DNA from: Cohaesibacter sp. ES.047 | GTDB lineage: Bacteria; Pseudomonadota; Alphaproteobacteria; Rhizobiales; Cohaesibacteraceae | Reading direction: 5' to 3' | Length of the DNA stretch: 64,000 bases | NCBI RefSeq assembly: GCF_900215505.1 | Contig: NZ_LT907844.1 | Location: 2,018,501-2,082,500, forward strand | Part shown: positions 1-8,699 of the stretch, piece by piece | Layout: every line of letters begins with the position of its first letter | Position numbering within the stretch: the first letter of the stretch is position 1 | Notes under the pieces: model-generated | Seen by the model: only the letters and a program-made list of their open reading frames with translations | The model's database searches: none | Told to the model about the DNA's origin: nothing | Translations under genes and position numbers: made by a program

Positions 1-2
1 CC

Positions 3-812
3 TTCGTCGGCTATACCGGCAAGAACATGGTCGATGCGGTTGCCGTTGGTGAGCTTTTCTCGTCCCCCACTGCCAAGAGCTTCCTTGACGCGATCAAGGC
101 GGCCGATGGTGGTGCTGGCGTTGCCATTCTTTACGGCAACTACGCCGGCGACAACATGAATGTCAAAATGGCCACCAAGATGATCAAGAAGGACGGCATC
201 GAGGTGGGAACGGTCGTTGCCAATGATGATGTCTGTTCTGCGCCTGCTGACGAACTTGAAAAGCGACGCGGTGTTGCCGGTGAGATCTTTATGTGGAAGA
301 TCGGTGGTGCCAAGGCCGCAACGGGTGCTTCGCTTGAGGACGTCCTTGCCGCTGCGCAAAAGGCCATCGACAGCTGCCGCTCGGTCGGTCTGGGCCTTGG
401 TCCCTGCACCCTGCCAGCCGTTGGACATCCGAACTTTGAAATCGAGCCGGGCAAGATGGAAGTTGGCATCGGGCATCACGGTGAACCGGGTGTCCGGGTC
501 GAGGACTTGGGCACGGCAAACCAGATCGCCGATGACATGGTAAAAGTGGTGCTGGATGATCACAACCTTCCTGAAGGCACGGAAGTGGCGGTGCTCCTGT
601 CGGGTTTGGGCGCGACACCGGTGAACGAGCTCTATGTCCTTTATGATCGCATGGCCCAGCAGATCGAGGCGCGTGGTCTTTCCATTCACAAATCTTTTGT
701 CGGCAACTATTTCACCTCACTGGAAATGGTTGGCGCAACCCTCACGGTGATGGCGCTTGACGATGAACTCAAGTCGCTTCTGGACATGGAAACCGATTGT
801 CCTGGTCTTTAA
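3..812 (+). CDS. dhaK: Dihydroxyacetone kinase subunit DhaK (5'-truncated by window edge)
   Basis: Substrate-binding subunit of a dihydroxyacetone-type kinase, which holds the ketose as a hemiaminal on a histidine. The frame is open from the first bases and starts inside the fold (FVGYTGKNMVDAV), so roughly the first 60 residues lie outside the window. Visible family motifs are GELFSSP, the substrate-loop NYAGDNMN with its Asp, RRGVAGE, and GIGHHGEPG carrying the covalent-binding His. The C-terminal LSGLGATP and GNYFTSLEM blocks are intact. dhaL follows after 13 bases with a good ribosome site, so the pair is one operon. No DhaM phosphotransferase subunit is in the window. The true substrate could be dihydroxyacetone or a tetrulose. 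Confidence 0.93.
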   Translation, partial: FVGYTGKNMVDAVAVGELFSSPTAKSFLDAIKAADGGAGVAILYGNYAGDNMNVKMATKMIKKDGIEVGTVVANDDVCSAPADELEKRRGVAGEIFMWKIGGAKAATGASLEDVLAAAQKAIDSCRSVGLGLGPCTLPAVGHPNFEIEPGKMEVGIGHHGEPGVRVEDLGTANQIADDMVKVVLDDHNLPEGTEVAVLLSGLGATPVNELYVLYDRMAQQIEARGLSIHKSFVGNYFTSLEMVGATLTVMALDDELKSLLDMETDCPGL

Positions 813-825
813 GGGAGAGAATGAC

Positions 826-1464
826 ATGCAAGCTATTGCAAATAAGGGTGCCGGTAGCATCCTCGCCGAAATTGCGGCTGTGATCGTGGACAACAAGGCC
901 TATCTGTCAGAGATCGATGGCAAGATCGGGGACGGTGACCACGGCATCAACATGGCCAAGGGGTTCGGTCGTGCGGCTCAGGATCTGGATCCGGATGGCA
1001 CTCTGACCGATGCGATGGAAGTGCTTTCCAACGTGTTGATGACAGAGATCGGGGGCTCGATGGGGCCGCTCTATGGCATGATGTTCTCTGACATGGCCGA
1101 AGCCCTTGGTGATGCCGAGATGATTGATCCCAAAACGTTCAGCGCGATGCTTCGGGCCGGACATGACGGGGTACAGGGTATCGGCAACGCTCAGGTCGGG
1201 GACAAAACCTTGCTGGACACGCTGTCGCCAGCTCTCGAAAGCTTTGACAAGGCCATCGCTGATGGTCAGAGCTTTGCCGATGCGCTGGCATCGATGAAGG
1301 CTGCCGCCGAAGTCGGGCGTGACAGCACCATCGATCTTGTGGCCAAGCTCGGACGATCTGCGCGCCTCGGTGAACGGTCTCGCGGTGTTCTGGATGCTGG
1401 AGCGACCTCCTGCTGCCTGATCCTTTCCGGCTTTGCCGATGGTATTTCTGCCCGTCTGACGTGA
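826..1464 (+). CDS. dhaL: Dihydroxyacetone kinase subunit DhaL
   Basis: Nucleotide-binding subunit (about 212 residues, normal for DhaL) that transfers phosphate to the ketose held by DhaK. The magnesium/phosphate motif GDGDHG lies near residues 35-40; GGSMGPLYG, VGDKTLLD and the C-terminal ARLGERSRG-DAGA motif complete the eight-helix barrel signature. The start at 826 is chosen because AAGGGAGAGA sits 5-10 bases upstream and the protein then begins at the usual family position; the frame opens earlier inside dhaK but without a plausible start. A strong terminator follows 38 bases after the stop, separating this dhaK-dhaL pair from the next kinase genes. Confidence 0.92.
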   Translation: MQAIANKGAGSILAEIAAVIVDNKAYLSEIDGKIGDGDHGINMAKGFGRAAQDLDPDGTLTDAMEVLSNVLMTEIGGSMGPLYGMMFSDMAEALGDAEMIDPKTFSAMLRAGHDGVQGIGNAQVGDKTLLDTLSPALESFDKAIADGQSFADALASMKAAAEVGRDSTIDLVAKLGRSARLGERSRGVLDAGATSCCLILSGFADGISARLT

Positions 1465-1502
1465 TTGGATGGGTTCCTTTGGCAACCTGATTTTTGTGCA
1501 AT

Positions 1503-1531
1503 GGTACCGCGCGATGCGCGGTGCCTTTTTT
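1503..1531 (+). terminator. Rho-independent terminator after dhaL
   Basis: A 10-bp stem (GGTACCGCGC pairing with GCGCGGTGCC, one G.T pair) closes a 3-base loop and is followed by six T. It ends the dhaK-dhaL transcript and implies a separate promoter for the next genes. Confidence 0.88.
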
Positions 1532-1671
1532 GTTGTCTTGTGTCGCGGACTGGTCAGTCCTTGCTGGATGACAGGACAAGGGGGCAGAGGATGACGCGAT
1601 TGGGGTGCGGGGCATATGAAAACGTCGCGGGCACTGGACGCTCCAATACTCTTGCCACGCTTGCGTTCTGG

Positions 1672-1700
1672 TTGCGAAGATTGGGTCCGTGGGATATAGA
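1672..1700 (+). promoter_or_regulatory. Candidate promoter giving a leaderless transcript
   Basis: TTGCGA, a 17-base spacer and TATAGA resemble a sigma-70 promoter. The -10 box ends seven bases before the ATG at 1708, so transcription would begin at or one base before the start codon. No ribosome-binding sequence precedes that ATG, which agrees with a leaderless mRNA. Predicted by eye only. Confidence 0.5.
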
Positions 1701-1707
1701 TTCTGGC

Positions 1708-2358
1708 ATGAAACAGGTTGATATCGAAGATATGGTCGCCTTCTTCCGGGAAGTGTCGATACGCATGAAGGAGCAGGCTGATTATCTCGGTCAGCTCGAT
1801 GGTGAAATTGGTGACGGCGATCACGGCTACACCATGGCGCGTGGCTTTTCCGCCATCGTTCAGGCGCTGAATGATGCCGACCTTCAATCGTTTGACCTGT
1901 CCGCGTTGTTCAACCGGAGCGCTGAGAGCTTTCTGGAAGCCGTCGGAGCTACCGCAGGCCCGCTCTATGCCTCGGGTCTGTTGTCTGCCAGCGACTTGGC
2001 TGATGGATGTAAAGCTCTGCCCGATAGTGACGCGCCCATGATCCTTGTCGCAATTTGCGAGGGTATTGGCGCGCGCGGAAAGGCGATTGCAGGAGACAAG
2101 ACCATGATGGATGTCTGGCTGCCGGTCGCCCAGACCATCCGGTCACTTCATCAGAAGGGAACTCCACTGCCCGCTATTCTGGCTGAGATCCGTGCGGTTG
2201 CGTCTCGCGGTGCAGAAAGCACCCGTTCCATGAAGGCCGTTCGTGGCCGCGCCGCCCGTCTTGGAGATCGCAGCCTTGGCCATATTGATCCGGGGGCCGC
2301 TTCGGCTGCCATTATCGTGGAGTGCTTTGCGGATACTTTTGAACAGAGGGGCTGCTAA
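1708..2358 (+). CDS. Second DhaL-type kinase subunit
   Basis: A complete second nucleotide-binding subunit of about 216 residues. GDGDHG near residues 35-40, GATAGPLYAS, GDKTMMDVWLP and ARLGDRSLGHIDPGAAS are all present, so it should be catalytically competent. The start is set at 1708 because the protein then begins just ahead of the first DhaL helix; the frame is open from 1465, and a start at 1591 has a better ribosome site but would add a 39-residue extension that does not look like DhaL. Its TAA overlaps the ATG of the next gene by one base, so translation is probably coupled. The only DhaK domain in its own unit is the one fused to the downstream regulator, suggesting they work as a pair. 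Confidence 0.88.
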   Translation: MKQVDIEDMVAFFREVSIRMKEQADYLGQLDGEIGDGDHGYTMARGFSAIVQALNDADLQSFDLSALFNRSAESFLEAVGATAGPLYASGLLSASDLADGCKALPDSDAPMILVAICEGIGARGKAIAGDKTMMDVWLPVAQTIRSLHQKGTPLPAILAEIRAVASRGAESTRSMKAVRGRAARLGDRSLGHIDPGAASAAIIVECFADTFEQRGC

Positions 2359-4442
2359 TGCCCCCCAAGAAAAAGCCGGGACCGGCTCGTTCTGAGAAGG
2401 CCGCTGGTGAAACGGCCATTCCTCTGCGGTTCGGTAATGATCCCCTTCTTTGGGCCAGTTGGCTCTATTACGAAGAAGGCCTGACGCAGGGTGATATTGC
2501 CCGCATCATCGGGGTCTCTCGGGCAACTGTTGTCTCCTATCTGGCCGATGCGCGCACGCGTGGTCTGGTCAATATTTCCATCGCAACTGAGCATTTGCGC
2601 ACCTTGTCCATTTCCAAGGCGCTCAAGGAGCATTTTGGCCTCAAGGACTGTGTGGTCATCCCCGGTGAAGGCGGCGACCGCTCGCTGATCGACCGGCTTG
2701 GCGCGGCCGGTGCGCAGGTGTTGGAGGAAATGCTCCGCTCGGGCGACACGATTGGGGTCGGCTGGGGGCGGACCGTGCTGGCCACGGCCAATGCACTCAG
2801 GATCGACAAGCTTGAGGACCTTCGGGTGGTGCAGGCAACAGGGTCCACGTCCAGTCATGTTCCCTACGCTCCTGCGGCTTGTGCGACCAAAATGGCGGCT
2901 GCTGTGGGTGCCGAATGCATCCCCTTGTCCGCTCCGGCCATCGTCTCCAGCCCCGAGCTTCACGGCATCCTGACAAGCGAAGCTCTGATCCGGGAACAGT
3001 TGGCATGCCTCAATGAGCTCGACAGCATTGTCTTCGGCATCGCCTCTATGCGTCCGGGTTCGACCCTGCACAGCTCCGGTTTTCTTCATGACGATCCGGT
3101 TCTGCGAGATGCCTATGCGACTGCTGTGGGGGCGATTGCCGGGCGCTACATCGATGATCGGGGCGCGTTGGTCCAAGGACCGCTTGAGGACCGCACAATC
3201 GGGATTTCACTCGAACAACTCGCCGCAGTGAAGACCCGCATCGCGATTGCCGGGGGGACGGATAAAGTTCCCGCGATTCTTGCCACCTTGCGTGGCGGCT
3301 ATATGAACGTACTGATCACCGATGCCACCACGGGCATTGGCATTCTGAGCGCCGAAGGCAAGAAGACCTTCATCCCGCGCGGAATAAGACAACAGGCCGA
3401 GGAGACGAGTGAAACGGTCGGGGCGGCCAGGAGCACCAGCATCAAGAAGTTCCTGAATGCGCCCGAGGACGCTATTGATGAGGCTCTGGAAGGCGTTGTC
3501 ATGCAGTATGCGGACTATTTGCAGCCGGTTAAAGCGTCCAACCGGGCGCTGGTGGCTCGTGATGGTCCTCGTCCGGGCAAGGTGGGGCTGGTCATCGGCG
3601 GCGGGGCCGGGCACGATCCCTATTTCTATGGGTATGTCGGGCGTGGGCTGGCGGACGCAGTTGCGATTGGCAATATTTTTGCCTCACCACCTCCGATGCC
3701 CATTCTTGACTGCACGAGAGCGGTCAATGGTGGTGCCGGAGTGGTGCATCTGTTCGGCAACTATTCAGGCGATGTCCTCAACTTCGAAATGGCCGCGGAC
3801 ATGGCCAAGCGTGAGGGCATCGATGTGCGGACCATCATCACCACCGATGACATCGCATCCTCTCGCAAGGAGGAGCGCGAAGGACGGCGCGGTGTTGCTG
3901 GTAATATCTTTGTCTTCAAGGTTGCGGGGGCTGCCTGCGATCAAATGTTGTCCATCGATCGGGTCGCGGCTCTGGCACGCAAGGCCAATGAACGAACCTA
4001 TACGGTTGGTGTAGCGTTGGAGCCCTGCTCGATGCCTGAGACACGCCGTCCCACGTTCGTGCTGGGGGATAACGAAATGGAAGTGGGCGTTGGGGTGCAT
4101 GGTGAGCCGGGCATTGCGCGCCAGCCCGTGGCCAGCGCCAATGATACGGCGGACATCATGATTGATCGCATTCTGGCGGAGATGGGCTCTGCAAGAGGCG
4201 AGGAGGTTGCATTGCTGGTCAACTCCTTGGGGGCAACACCCATGATGGAGCTGCACATCGTGGCGCGGCGTGTCCGCCAGCGGCTAAAGGCCCACAATGT
4301 CACCATTGCCCGGAGTTGGACGGGCAACTATTGCACATCCCTCGACATGTCCGGCGTGTCCATCTCGATGCTGCATCTGGATGCCGAACTCAAGGCCATG
4401 CTGGACCATCCCTGCGATGCTCCGGCCTTTCGGATTTCCTGA
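2358..4442 (+). CDS. SorC-family transcriptional regulator fused to a DhaK domain
   Basis: A 694-residue two-part protein. Residues about 41-65 form a SorC/DeoR-type helix-turn-helix (GLTQGDIARIIGVSRATV), and residues about 80-345 match the SorC sugar-binding domain (GVGWGRT, the TGS turn, the IAGG-K-AI block and a late GIL segment). From about 358 to the end it is a full DhaK: GGGAGHDP with His419, NYSGDVLNF with Asp472, and VGVHGEPG with His581, the covalent substrate His equivalent. All catalytic landmarks are kept, so the DhaK half may be an active kinase subunit served by the overlapping DhaL upstream, or a ligand sensor, or both. In E. coli separate DhaK and DhaL proteins control the regulator DhaR, which gives a precedent for such control. 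There is no frameshift or internal stop at the junction, so this looks like a true fusion. Confidence 0.88.
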   Translation: MPPKKKPGPARSEKAAGETAIPLRFGNDPLLWASWLYYEEGLTQGDIARIIGVSRATVVSYLADARTRGLVNISIATEHLRTLSISKALKEHFGLKDCVVIPGEGGDRSLIDRLGAAGAQVLEEMLRSGDTIGVGWGRTVLATANALRIDKLEDLRVVQATGSTSSHVPYAPAACATKMAAAVGAECIPLSAPAIVSSPELHGILTSEALIREQLACLNELDSIVFGIASMRPGSTLHSSGFLHDDPVLRDAYATAVGAIAGRYIDDRGALVQGPLEDRTIGISLEQLAAVKTRIAIAGGTDKVPAILATLRGGYMNVLITDATTGIGILSAEGKKTFIPRGIRQQAEETSETVGAARSTSIKKFLNAPEDAIDEALEGVVMQYADYLQPVKASNRALVARDGPRPGKVGLVIGGGAGHDPYFYGYVGRGLADAVAIGNIFASPPPMPILDCTRAVNGGAGVVHLFGNYSGDVLNFEMAADMAKREGIDVRTIITTDDIASSRKEEREGRRGVAGNIFVFKVAGAACDQMLSIDRVAALARKANERTYTVGVALEPCSMPETRRPTFVLGDNEMEVGVGVHGEPGIARQPVASANDTADIMIDRILAEMGSARGEEVALLVNSLGATPMMELHIVARRVRQRLKAHNVTIARSWTGNYCTSLDMSGVSISMLHLDAELKAMLDHPCDAPAFRIS

Positions 4443-4508
4443 GAACGTGCGAGCAACCCCCAAGGGGCGTTGCTCAGCCAGGATTGGCAGACCTCTCAGG
4501 CCTTTTGC

Positions 4509-5339
4509 CTATTTGTCCCAGTCAGGGGCCCTCTGCGCGGGGGAGAGCAATCGGCCGTCTTGTCTGGCGAGCGCATGGATTGCCTCCATGTCGCCTGTCG
4601 AAAGACTGAAATCAAAGATGTCGAAATTTTCTGCCAGCCGCGATGGATTGACGGTTTTTGACAGAGCGGCGACATTTGGCTGCTGAATGAGCCAGCGCAA
4701 GGCAACCTGCGCTGCGGACTTGCCGTAAGCTGATCCGATGTCTGCAAGCCTTTCATCCCTGGGCACCAAGCCGTCCGCCATACCGTAATAGCTCGTCAGC
4801 GCCATGCCGTGCTGTTTGCAGGCATTCAGCACGAGTTGCTGGGACAGATAGGGGTGATACTCGACCTGATTGGTGACGATCGGTGCCTTGCTCAGGCTGA
4901 CAGCCTGATTTATCTGGCTGACCGTGTAGTTGCTGAGGCCGATATGACGGGTCATGCCCCTGTCTACAGCCTTGTTGAACTCGGGCATCTGGACGTCCAT
5001 GGGCACTTTTTTCACAAACGGCCAATGGAGCAGCAGCAGATCGACATGATCGACGCGCAGTTTTTTCAAGCTGTCTTCTATGGATGGCAGGAAGTCTTGG
5101 GGATCGAAGTTGTCAATCCAGACCTTGGTGGTCAGGAAAATCTCGTCCCGGGCGATCCCCGAAGCGACTAGGGCTTCGCCGACAGCATCCTCATTGCCGT
5201 AAGCCTGTGCCGTGTCAATGTGACGGAACCCCTGTTTTATCGCCAAAGGCACCATCTTGACGACATCCTTCGGTTCCATCCGAAACGTCCCAAACCCGAG
5301 AGCAGGCATGGTCGCCCCGTTCGAATGCACATAAAGCAT
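4509..5339 (-). CDS. Aldo/keto reductase (2,5-diketo-gluconate reductase-like)
   Basis: NADPH-dependent cytoplasmic carbonyl reductase of about 276 residues. The AKR catalytic tetrad is visible: Asp42 and Tyr47 in IDTAQAYGNE, Lys72 in TTKVW and His105 in LLLLHWPF. The GLSNYT and TNQVEYHPY blocks are typical of the DkgA/DkgB branch. The start at 5339 has AGGAGGATCAGACA before the ATG; the frame opens 93 bases earlier without such a site. It is transcribed toward the SorC-DhaK fusion, tail to tail. A role reducing a keto sugar of the neighbouring pathways is possible but not shown by the sequence. Confidence 0.88.
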   Translation of the reverse strand: MLYVHSNGATMPALGFGTFRMEPKDVVKMVPLAIKQGFRHIDTAQAYGNEDAVGEALVASGIARDEIFLTTKVWIDNFDPQDFLPSIEDSLKKLRVDHVDLLLLHWPFVKKVPMDVQMPEFNKAVDRGMTRHIGLSNYTVSQINQAVSLSKAPIVTNQVEYHPYLSQQLVLNACKQHGMALTSYYGMADGLVPRDERLADIGSAYGKSAAQVALRWLIQQPNVAALSKTVNPSRLAENFDIFDFSLSTGDMEAIHALARQDGRLLSPAQRAPDWDK

Positions 5340-5418
5340 TGTCTGATCCTCCTGAATGCAAGGGGTGCTAATACTGGTTGGTCGCCTTCGCGCATCTTGA
5401 ACAAGATACAAACGACAA

Positions 5419-5447
5419 CACCCCCGGCACAAGGTGTGCCGGGGGTG
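5419..5447 (-). terminator. Hairpin terminator downstream of dctP
   Basis: A perfect 13-bp inverted repeat (CACCCCCGGCACA and its complement) with a 3-base loop lies 17 bases beyond the dctP stop on the minus strand. The following T-tract is weak (TTGTCGTTT). It separates dctP from the aldo/keto reductase. Confidence 0.8.
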
Positions 5448-5464
5448 CAGTTATCGCGATCAGA

Positions 5465-6484
5465 TTACTTGGAAAGACCGATCCGTTTCAGGAAGTCCTT
5501 GTGGCTTTTCACCATCATGGCAGCTTCCGGAGTCTTCTCGGCCCATGCGTCCCACGCTGCTACTGCTGCATCACGGAACTTGGAACGATCTTCCGGAGAC
5601 CAGTCATAGGTGGTCACGCCCATTTCATCCATCTTGCCAAAAGCTTCGCCGTTTTCGATCATGGTAACCATGACATAGTCGGTCATCAGCTTTTTATGTG
5701 CAGTTTCGATGATGCGCTGCTGGCCTGCGCTCAGAGAATCCCATGCGTCCTGACGGCAGGCGAGCTGATCCGAAGACATCGAATGGAAGCCCGGATAGGT
5801 GGTATGCTTGGCGATGTCATAAAGGCCAAGGGACGCATTCTGGGCGAGGGTTGAAGCGTCTGCGCCATCAACGATACCGGTTTCCAGAGCGGTGAAGATT
5901 TCGGTGAAGTCCATCACAACCGGTTTTGCACCAAGAGACTGGAAGATTTCGGTTTCAAGGCCCGGAGGGGAACGGAACTTGAAGTTTTTGAGCGAGTCGA
6001 TGTTCGGCAGTGGTTTGGTCGAGCTCAGGGATTCCTGACCGCCAACCTGCGCACCAATGAAATGCATATTGTAGGGCTTGTAGATTTCGTTGATGGCTTC
6101 ACGGCCACCGCCAAAGTTTACCCATGCCAGATATTGCATCGGGGTATCATAGCCGCCCATTGTGTCTGCAACGAACTGGAAAGCGGGGTTTTTGCCGGTC
6201 TGGTAGGAGCCGTTTGTCATGTCGCAGTCAATGATGCCAGTAGACGCGGCGTCGAAGGTTTCTGCGGATTTCACAACTGCGGCTGAATAGAAAAATTCGA
6301 TATTGATCGAACCTTCAGACATGGTTTCGATATCATCGACGAAATTGGCGAGAAGCTTACCTTGCGTCGATTCTGGTGCCATATGTGACTGAATACGAAG
6401 GGTCACATCCCCCGCAGCGGCAGCAGTTGTCAGCATCCCGAGAGCGAGAGCCGTTGTGACGGCCAACTTGTTTTTAATTTTCAC
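5465..6484 (-). CDS. dctP: TRAP transporter substrate-binding protein, DctP family
   Basis: Periplasmic binding protein of about 339 residues that delivers an organic acid to a TRAP permease. A Sec signal peptide is clear (MKIKNKL, hydrophobic stretch, cut near TAAAAG). The DctP fold is seen in LRIQSHMAPES at the mature N-terminus, the LKNFKFRSPPG segment with the conserved Arg, and TGIVDGADAS. The start is GTG at 6484 with AAGGAAAC upstream. Its permease genes lie about 1.4 kb away on the other strand beyond a GntR regulator, an unusual split arrangement. The substrate cannot be read from the sequence. Confidence 0.9.
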   Translation of the reverse strand: MKIKNKLAVTTALALGMLTTAAAAGDVTLRIQSHMAPESTQGKLLANFVDDIETMSEGSINIEFFYSAAVVKSAETFDAASTGIIDCDMTNGSYQTGKNPAFQFVADTMGGYDTPMQYLAWVNFGGGREAINEIYKPYNMHFIGAQVGGQESLSSTKPLPNIDSLKNFKFRSPPGLETEIFQSLGAKPVVMDFTEIFTALETGIVDGADASTLAQNASLGLYDIAKHTTYPGFHSMSSDQLACRQDAWDSLSAGQQRIIETAHKKLMTDYVMVTMIENGEAFGKMDEMGVTTYDWSPEDRSKFRDAAVAAWDAWAEKTPEAAMMVKSHKDFLKRIGLSK

Positions 6485-6691
6485 CAGAGTTTCCTTTCAA
6501 ATGTTGAAACATCTAGGTGTCCGGACCAGTCCGATCCAGACTCCTCCTCGACCCCTTTTACGGGTCACATTTTGTCTGAAGGACAACCGAAACTCCTCCG
6601 TCCCGATCGTTGATGCTGGCATCAAATATGCCCTTCAGACCCTTCTTCAAACAGTCAGCCTAAGTGTGGAAAATTCCGATTATTCAGTCGG

Positions 6692-7375
6692 TTACCTCTC
6701 TATGGCATCATGTTGAATTTCAATTTTCGCAAGGTTTTGCACCAAATGCTCCTTGATATGTTGCTTGACGAGCTCCTCGTCTTTCTCAAGGGCAGCATCA
6801 ACAATTTTCTTATGATGATGGATGTTCTGCGACACCTTGTGGAAGTCGCGATCTTGCGTGTTCAGCTGCTGACGATGGCGGAAGAAAACCGTTTCGTGCG
6901 TTTGTTTCAGCACTTCGTTCCTGCAGGCATCAATCAGTGTCTGGTGGAAATCCAATTCGGCGCGAACCCATAGAAACAAGAGCTCTGGCGAAGGCTGATG
7001 ATCCTTTGCCCGCTTCTCTATGTGGCTCAACGCATAGTGAGCGGCAGACAGCTTCGCCTCCCAGGCTATGCCGCCGTTTCTGACGGACAGAACGGCTCCC
7101 TCGCACTCCAGTAAAATACGAAAATGCGTCAGCTCATTCTGCAGTTCGGCGATCTGTTCGGGTTTCCTGAACCCCCGCTGTTCCTGAAAATCGATCAGGC
7201 CCTGAGTTGAAAGCCGAAACAGGATTTCGCGGATGGTCGAAGCAGAGACCCCGTACTCCAGACGCAAGTCTTCAGCTCGTATTCGCTGTTGCGGCGAAAA
7301 CTCGGCGCTTACCAATCGGTCACGAAGGCTTTCGTAAATATCTATAATGTCTATTTTTTCTGTAATCACAAACAT
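6692..7375 (-). CDS. GntR-family (FadR/FCD-type) transcriptional regulator
   Basis: About 227 residues: an N-terminal winged helix (RIRAEDLRLEYGVSASTIRE, near residues 30-50) and a helical FCD ligand domain with His residues suited to metal and carboxylate binding (FHQTLIDACRNE, HHKKIVDAALEKD). It sits between dctP (same strand, 207 bases on) and the divergent dctQM genes, so it probably controls this TRAP system in response to its substrate. The start at 7375 is chosen because AAAAGGCGGA lies just upstream; an earlier ATG at 7408 lacks a ribosome site. Confidence 0.85.
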   Translation of the reverse strand: MFVITEKIDIIDIYESLRDRLVSAEFSPQQRIRAEDLRLEYGVSASTIREILFRLSTQGLIDFQEQRGFRKPEQIAELQNELTHFRILLECEGAVLSVRNGGIAWEAKLSAAHYALSHIEKRAKDHQPSPELLFLWVRAELDFHQTLIDACRNEVLKQTHETVFFRHRQQLNTQDRDFHKVSQNIHHHKKIVDAALEKDEELVKQHIKEHLVQNLAKIEIQHDAIER

Positions 7376-7850
7376 TCCGCCTTTTCTCGTGTAAATCCAT
7401 AATTCCATAATTTTTTGAAAATCTCAATGTTTTTTATTGCGATCTCCAAATTTAGAAGTTACCGTCTAAACCAATGGAAGAAGGCAACTTTGTCGTTATT
7501 GACATGTGCTGATTGGCTTTTGAAGGGGTTGGAGGATTCTTTCTCAAGTGGAACCTGGTTGCGCACAAGGGCTATTGGTTGCAACCAAGTTCCAAAGACG
7601 TCATGCCGCAATCGCAAAGAATTTCCTCTGGCGAAGCTGCTTTCCGAGCTGATTGAATATCTGGGAGGAGGCTCTTGAACCCAATTGGTTTTGGGGTGCT
7701 CTAGATCGGTTCTGCCGATTAGCAAATATCCATAATGGTCTGATTTTGTCTGCGGCATGAGCCACCTACCGGCTCTGCGCCGTGTCCATTATGTGTCTGG
7801 GTCCAATCACAGTTCCATTTTTTAGTGAAGTCGCATAGGGAGGAAAGGTT
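7376..7850. other. Intergenic region upstream of dctQM with a 14-bp inverted repeat
   Basis: A 475-base gap between the divergent GntR gene and dctQ. It is AT-rich next to the regulator. An inverted repeat with 14-base arms and one mismatch (TGGAACCTGGTTGC at 7549-7562, GCAACCAAGTTCCA at 7581-7594) contains the perfect palindrome TTGGTTGCAACCAA at 7575-7588, a possible operator or leader hairpin. No convincing gene was seen. Confidence 0.6.
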
Positions 7851-8699
7851 ATGCGAGAGTCAACTGGAGAACTGCGGGAATGGATTATCCCTTCCGCATT
7901 CTTGATTTGTGCGGGTTGGGTCATCTGGCATATGCCAGCATTCATCCTCGACCTCTATCCGCCCGATAACCAAAGCCTCGTTGAAATTCTGAGACAACTT
8001 CACGAGAGAAAAGACGTCTCCCCCGGATTGCCCGGATTGTTTGGAGGCTATGCGGACGCCATCGACTGGCTTGCGATGGTGCTTATACCGGTTCTTTTCG
8101 TCTGGGGAAGCCTGACCGTCAGGATCGCGCACAACGAGTTCAAGCACTGGCGCCAGATAGACCGCCCGACGCTTTTCATTTCGCGCATTACCATGATTTT
8201 GATAATCGCGATGAGCTGCATCATGCTCTATGAGGTCTTCCTTCGGTACGTTTTCGAAGCGCCGACGCTGTGGGCCAACGAGATGACGCAATGGCTGGCC
8301 TGTTTCGTCTTTCTGTTCTCCGGCCTTTATGCCATGCAGCAGCGCTGCCACATCCGCATCTTCCTGCTCTATGACATGCTGTCTCGCAGAACTCAGCGGA
8401 TTCTGGATGTTATTGCCGTCATCATTGTCTGTATTCCCGCATTCTTCCTTGTCTACGGCAGCTACATCCAGGTTTTCGTGAACAAGTTCTACAAGTGGGA
8501 AATGTATGGCACCGCCTTCGACCCCCCGCTTCCGGCCACTGTGCTGCCTGCAATTCTGATCGTGATCACCCTGATCGCGCTTCAGTCAGTGATCAACATC
8601 TTCTCCGACTGGAATGAAGTCAAAGTCCTCCACAGCGCCGCAGAACAAGTCGATCAAGAAGAAATTGATGCCCTCAAACGCAATGTTGGAGTTCAATAA
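7851..8699 (+). CDS. dctQ: TRAP transporter small permease, extended form
   Basis: Membrane subunit that couples to DctM. At about 282 residues it is longer than the usual 160-200. Residues 1-130 carry two extra hydrophobic segments (IIPSAFLICAGWVIWHMPAF and WLAMVLIPVLFVWGSL). The DctQ domain follows from about residue 110, with FLRYVFEAPTLWANEMTQWL as the conserved signature and two further membrane helices. The start has GGGAGGAAAGGTT before the ATG. The stop overlaps the ATG of dctM by one base. The extension may define a subfamily; an assembly error seems unlikely because the frame and ribosome site are clean. Confidence 0.85.
   Translation: MRESTGELREWIIPSAFLICAGWVIWHMPAFILDLYPPDNQSLVEILRQLHERKDVSPGLPGLFGGYADAIDWLAMVLIPVLFVWGSLTVRIAHNEFKHWRQIDRPTLFISRITMILIIAMSCIMLYEVFLRYVFEAPTLWANEMTQWLACFVFLFSGLYAMQQRCHIRIFLLYDMLSRRTQRILDVIAVIIVCIPAFFLVYGSYIQVFVNKFYKWEMYGTAFDPPLPATVLPAILIVITLIALQSVINIFSDWNEVKVLHSAAEQVDQEEIDALKRNVGVQ

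Noticed and set aside
1465-1707. N-terminal extension of the second DhaL from 1465
   Set aside because: It would run through a terminator hairpin, and the added residues do not resemble any DhaL N-terminus.
907-1887. Long open frame on the minus strand (326 codons) opposite dhaL and the second dhaL
   Set aside because: It is antisense to two genes with complete family motifs, has no ribosome site and its translation lacks recognisable domains.
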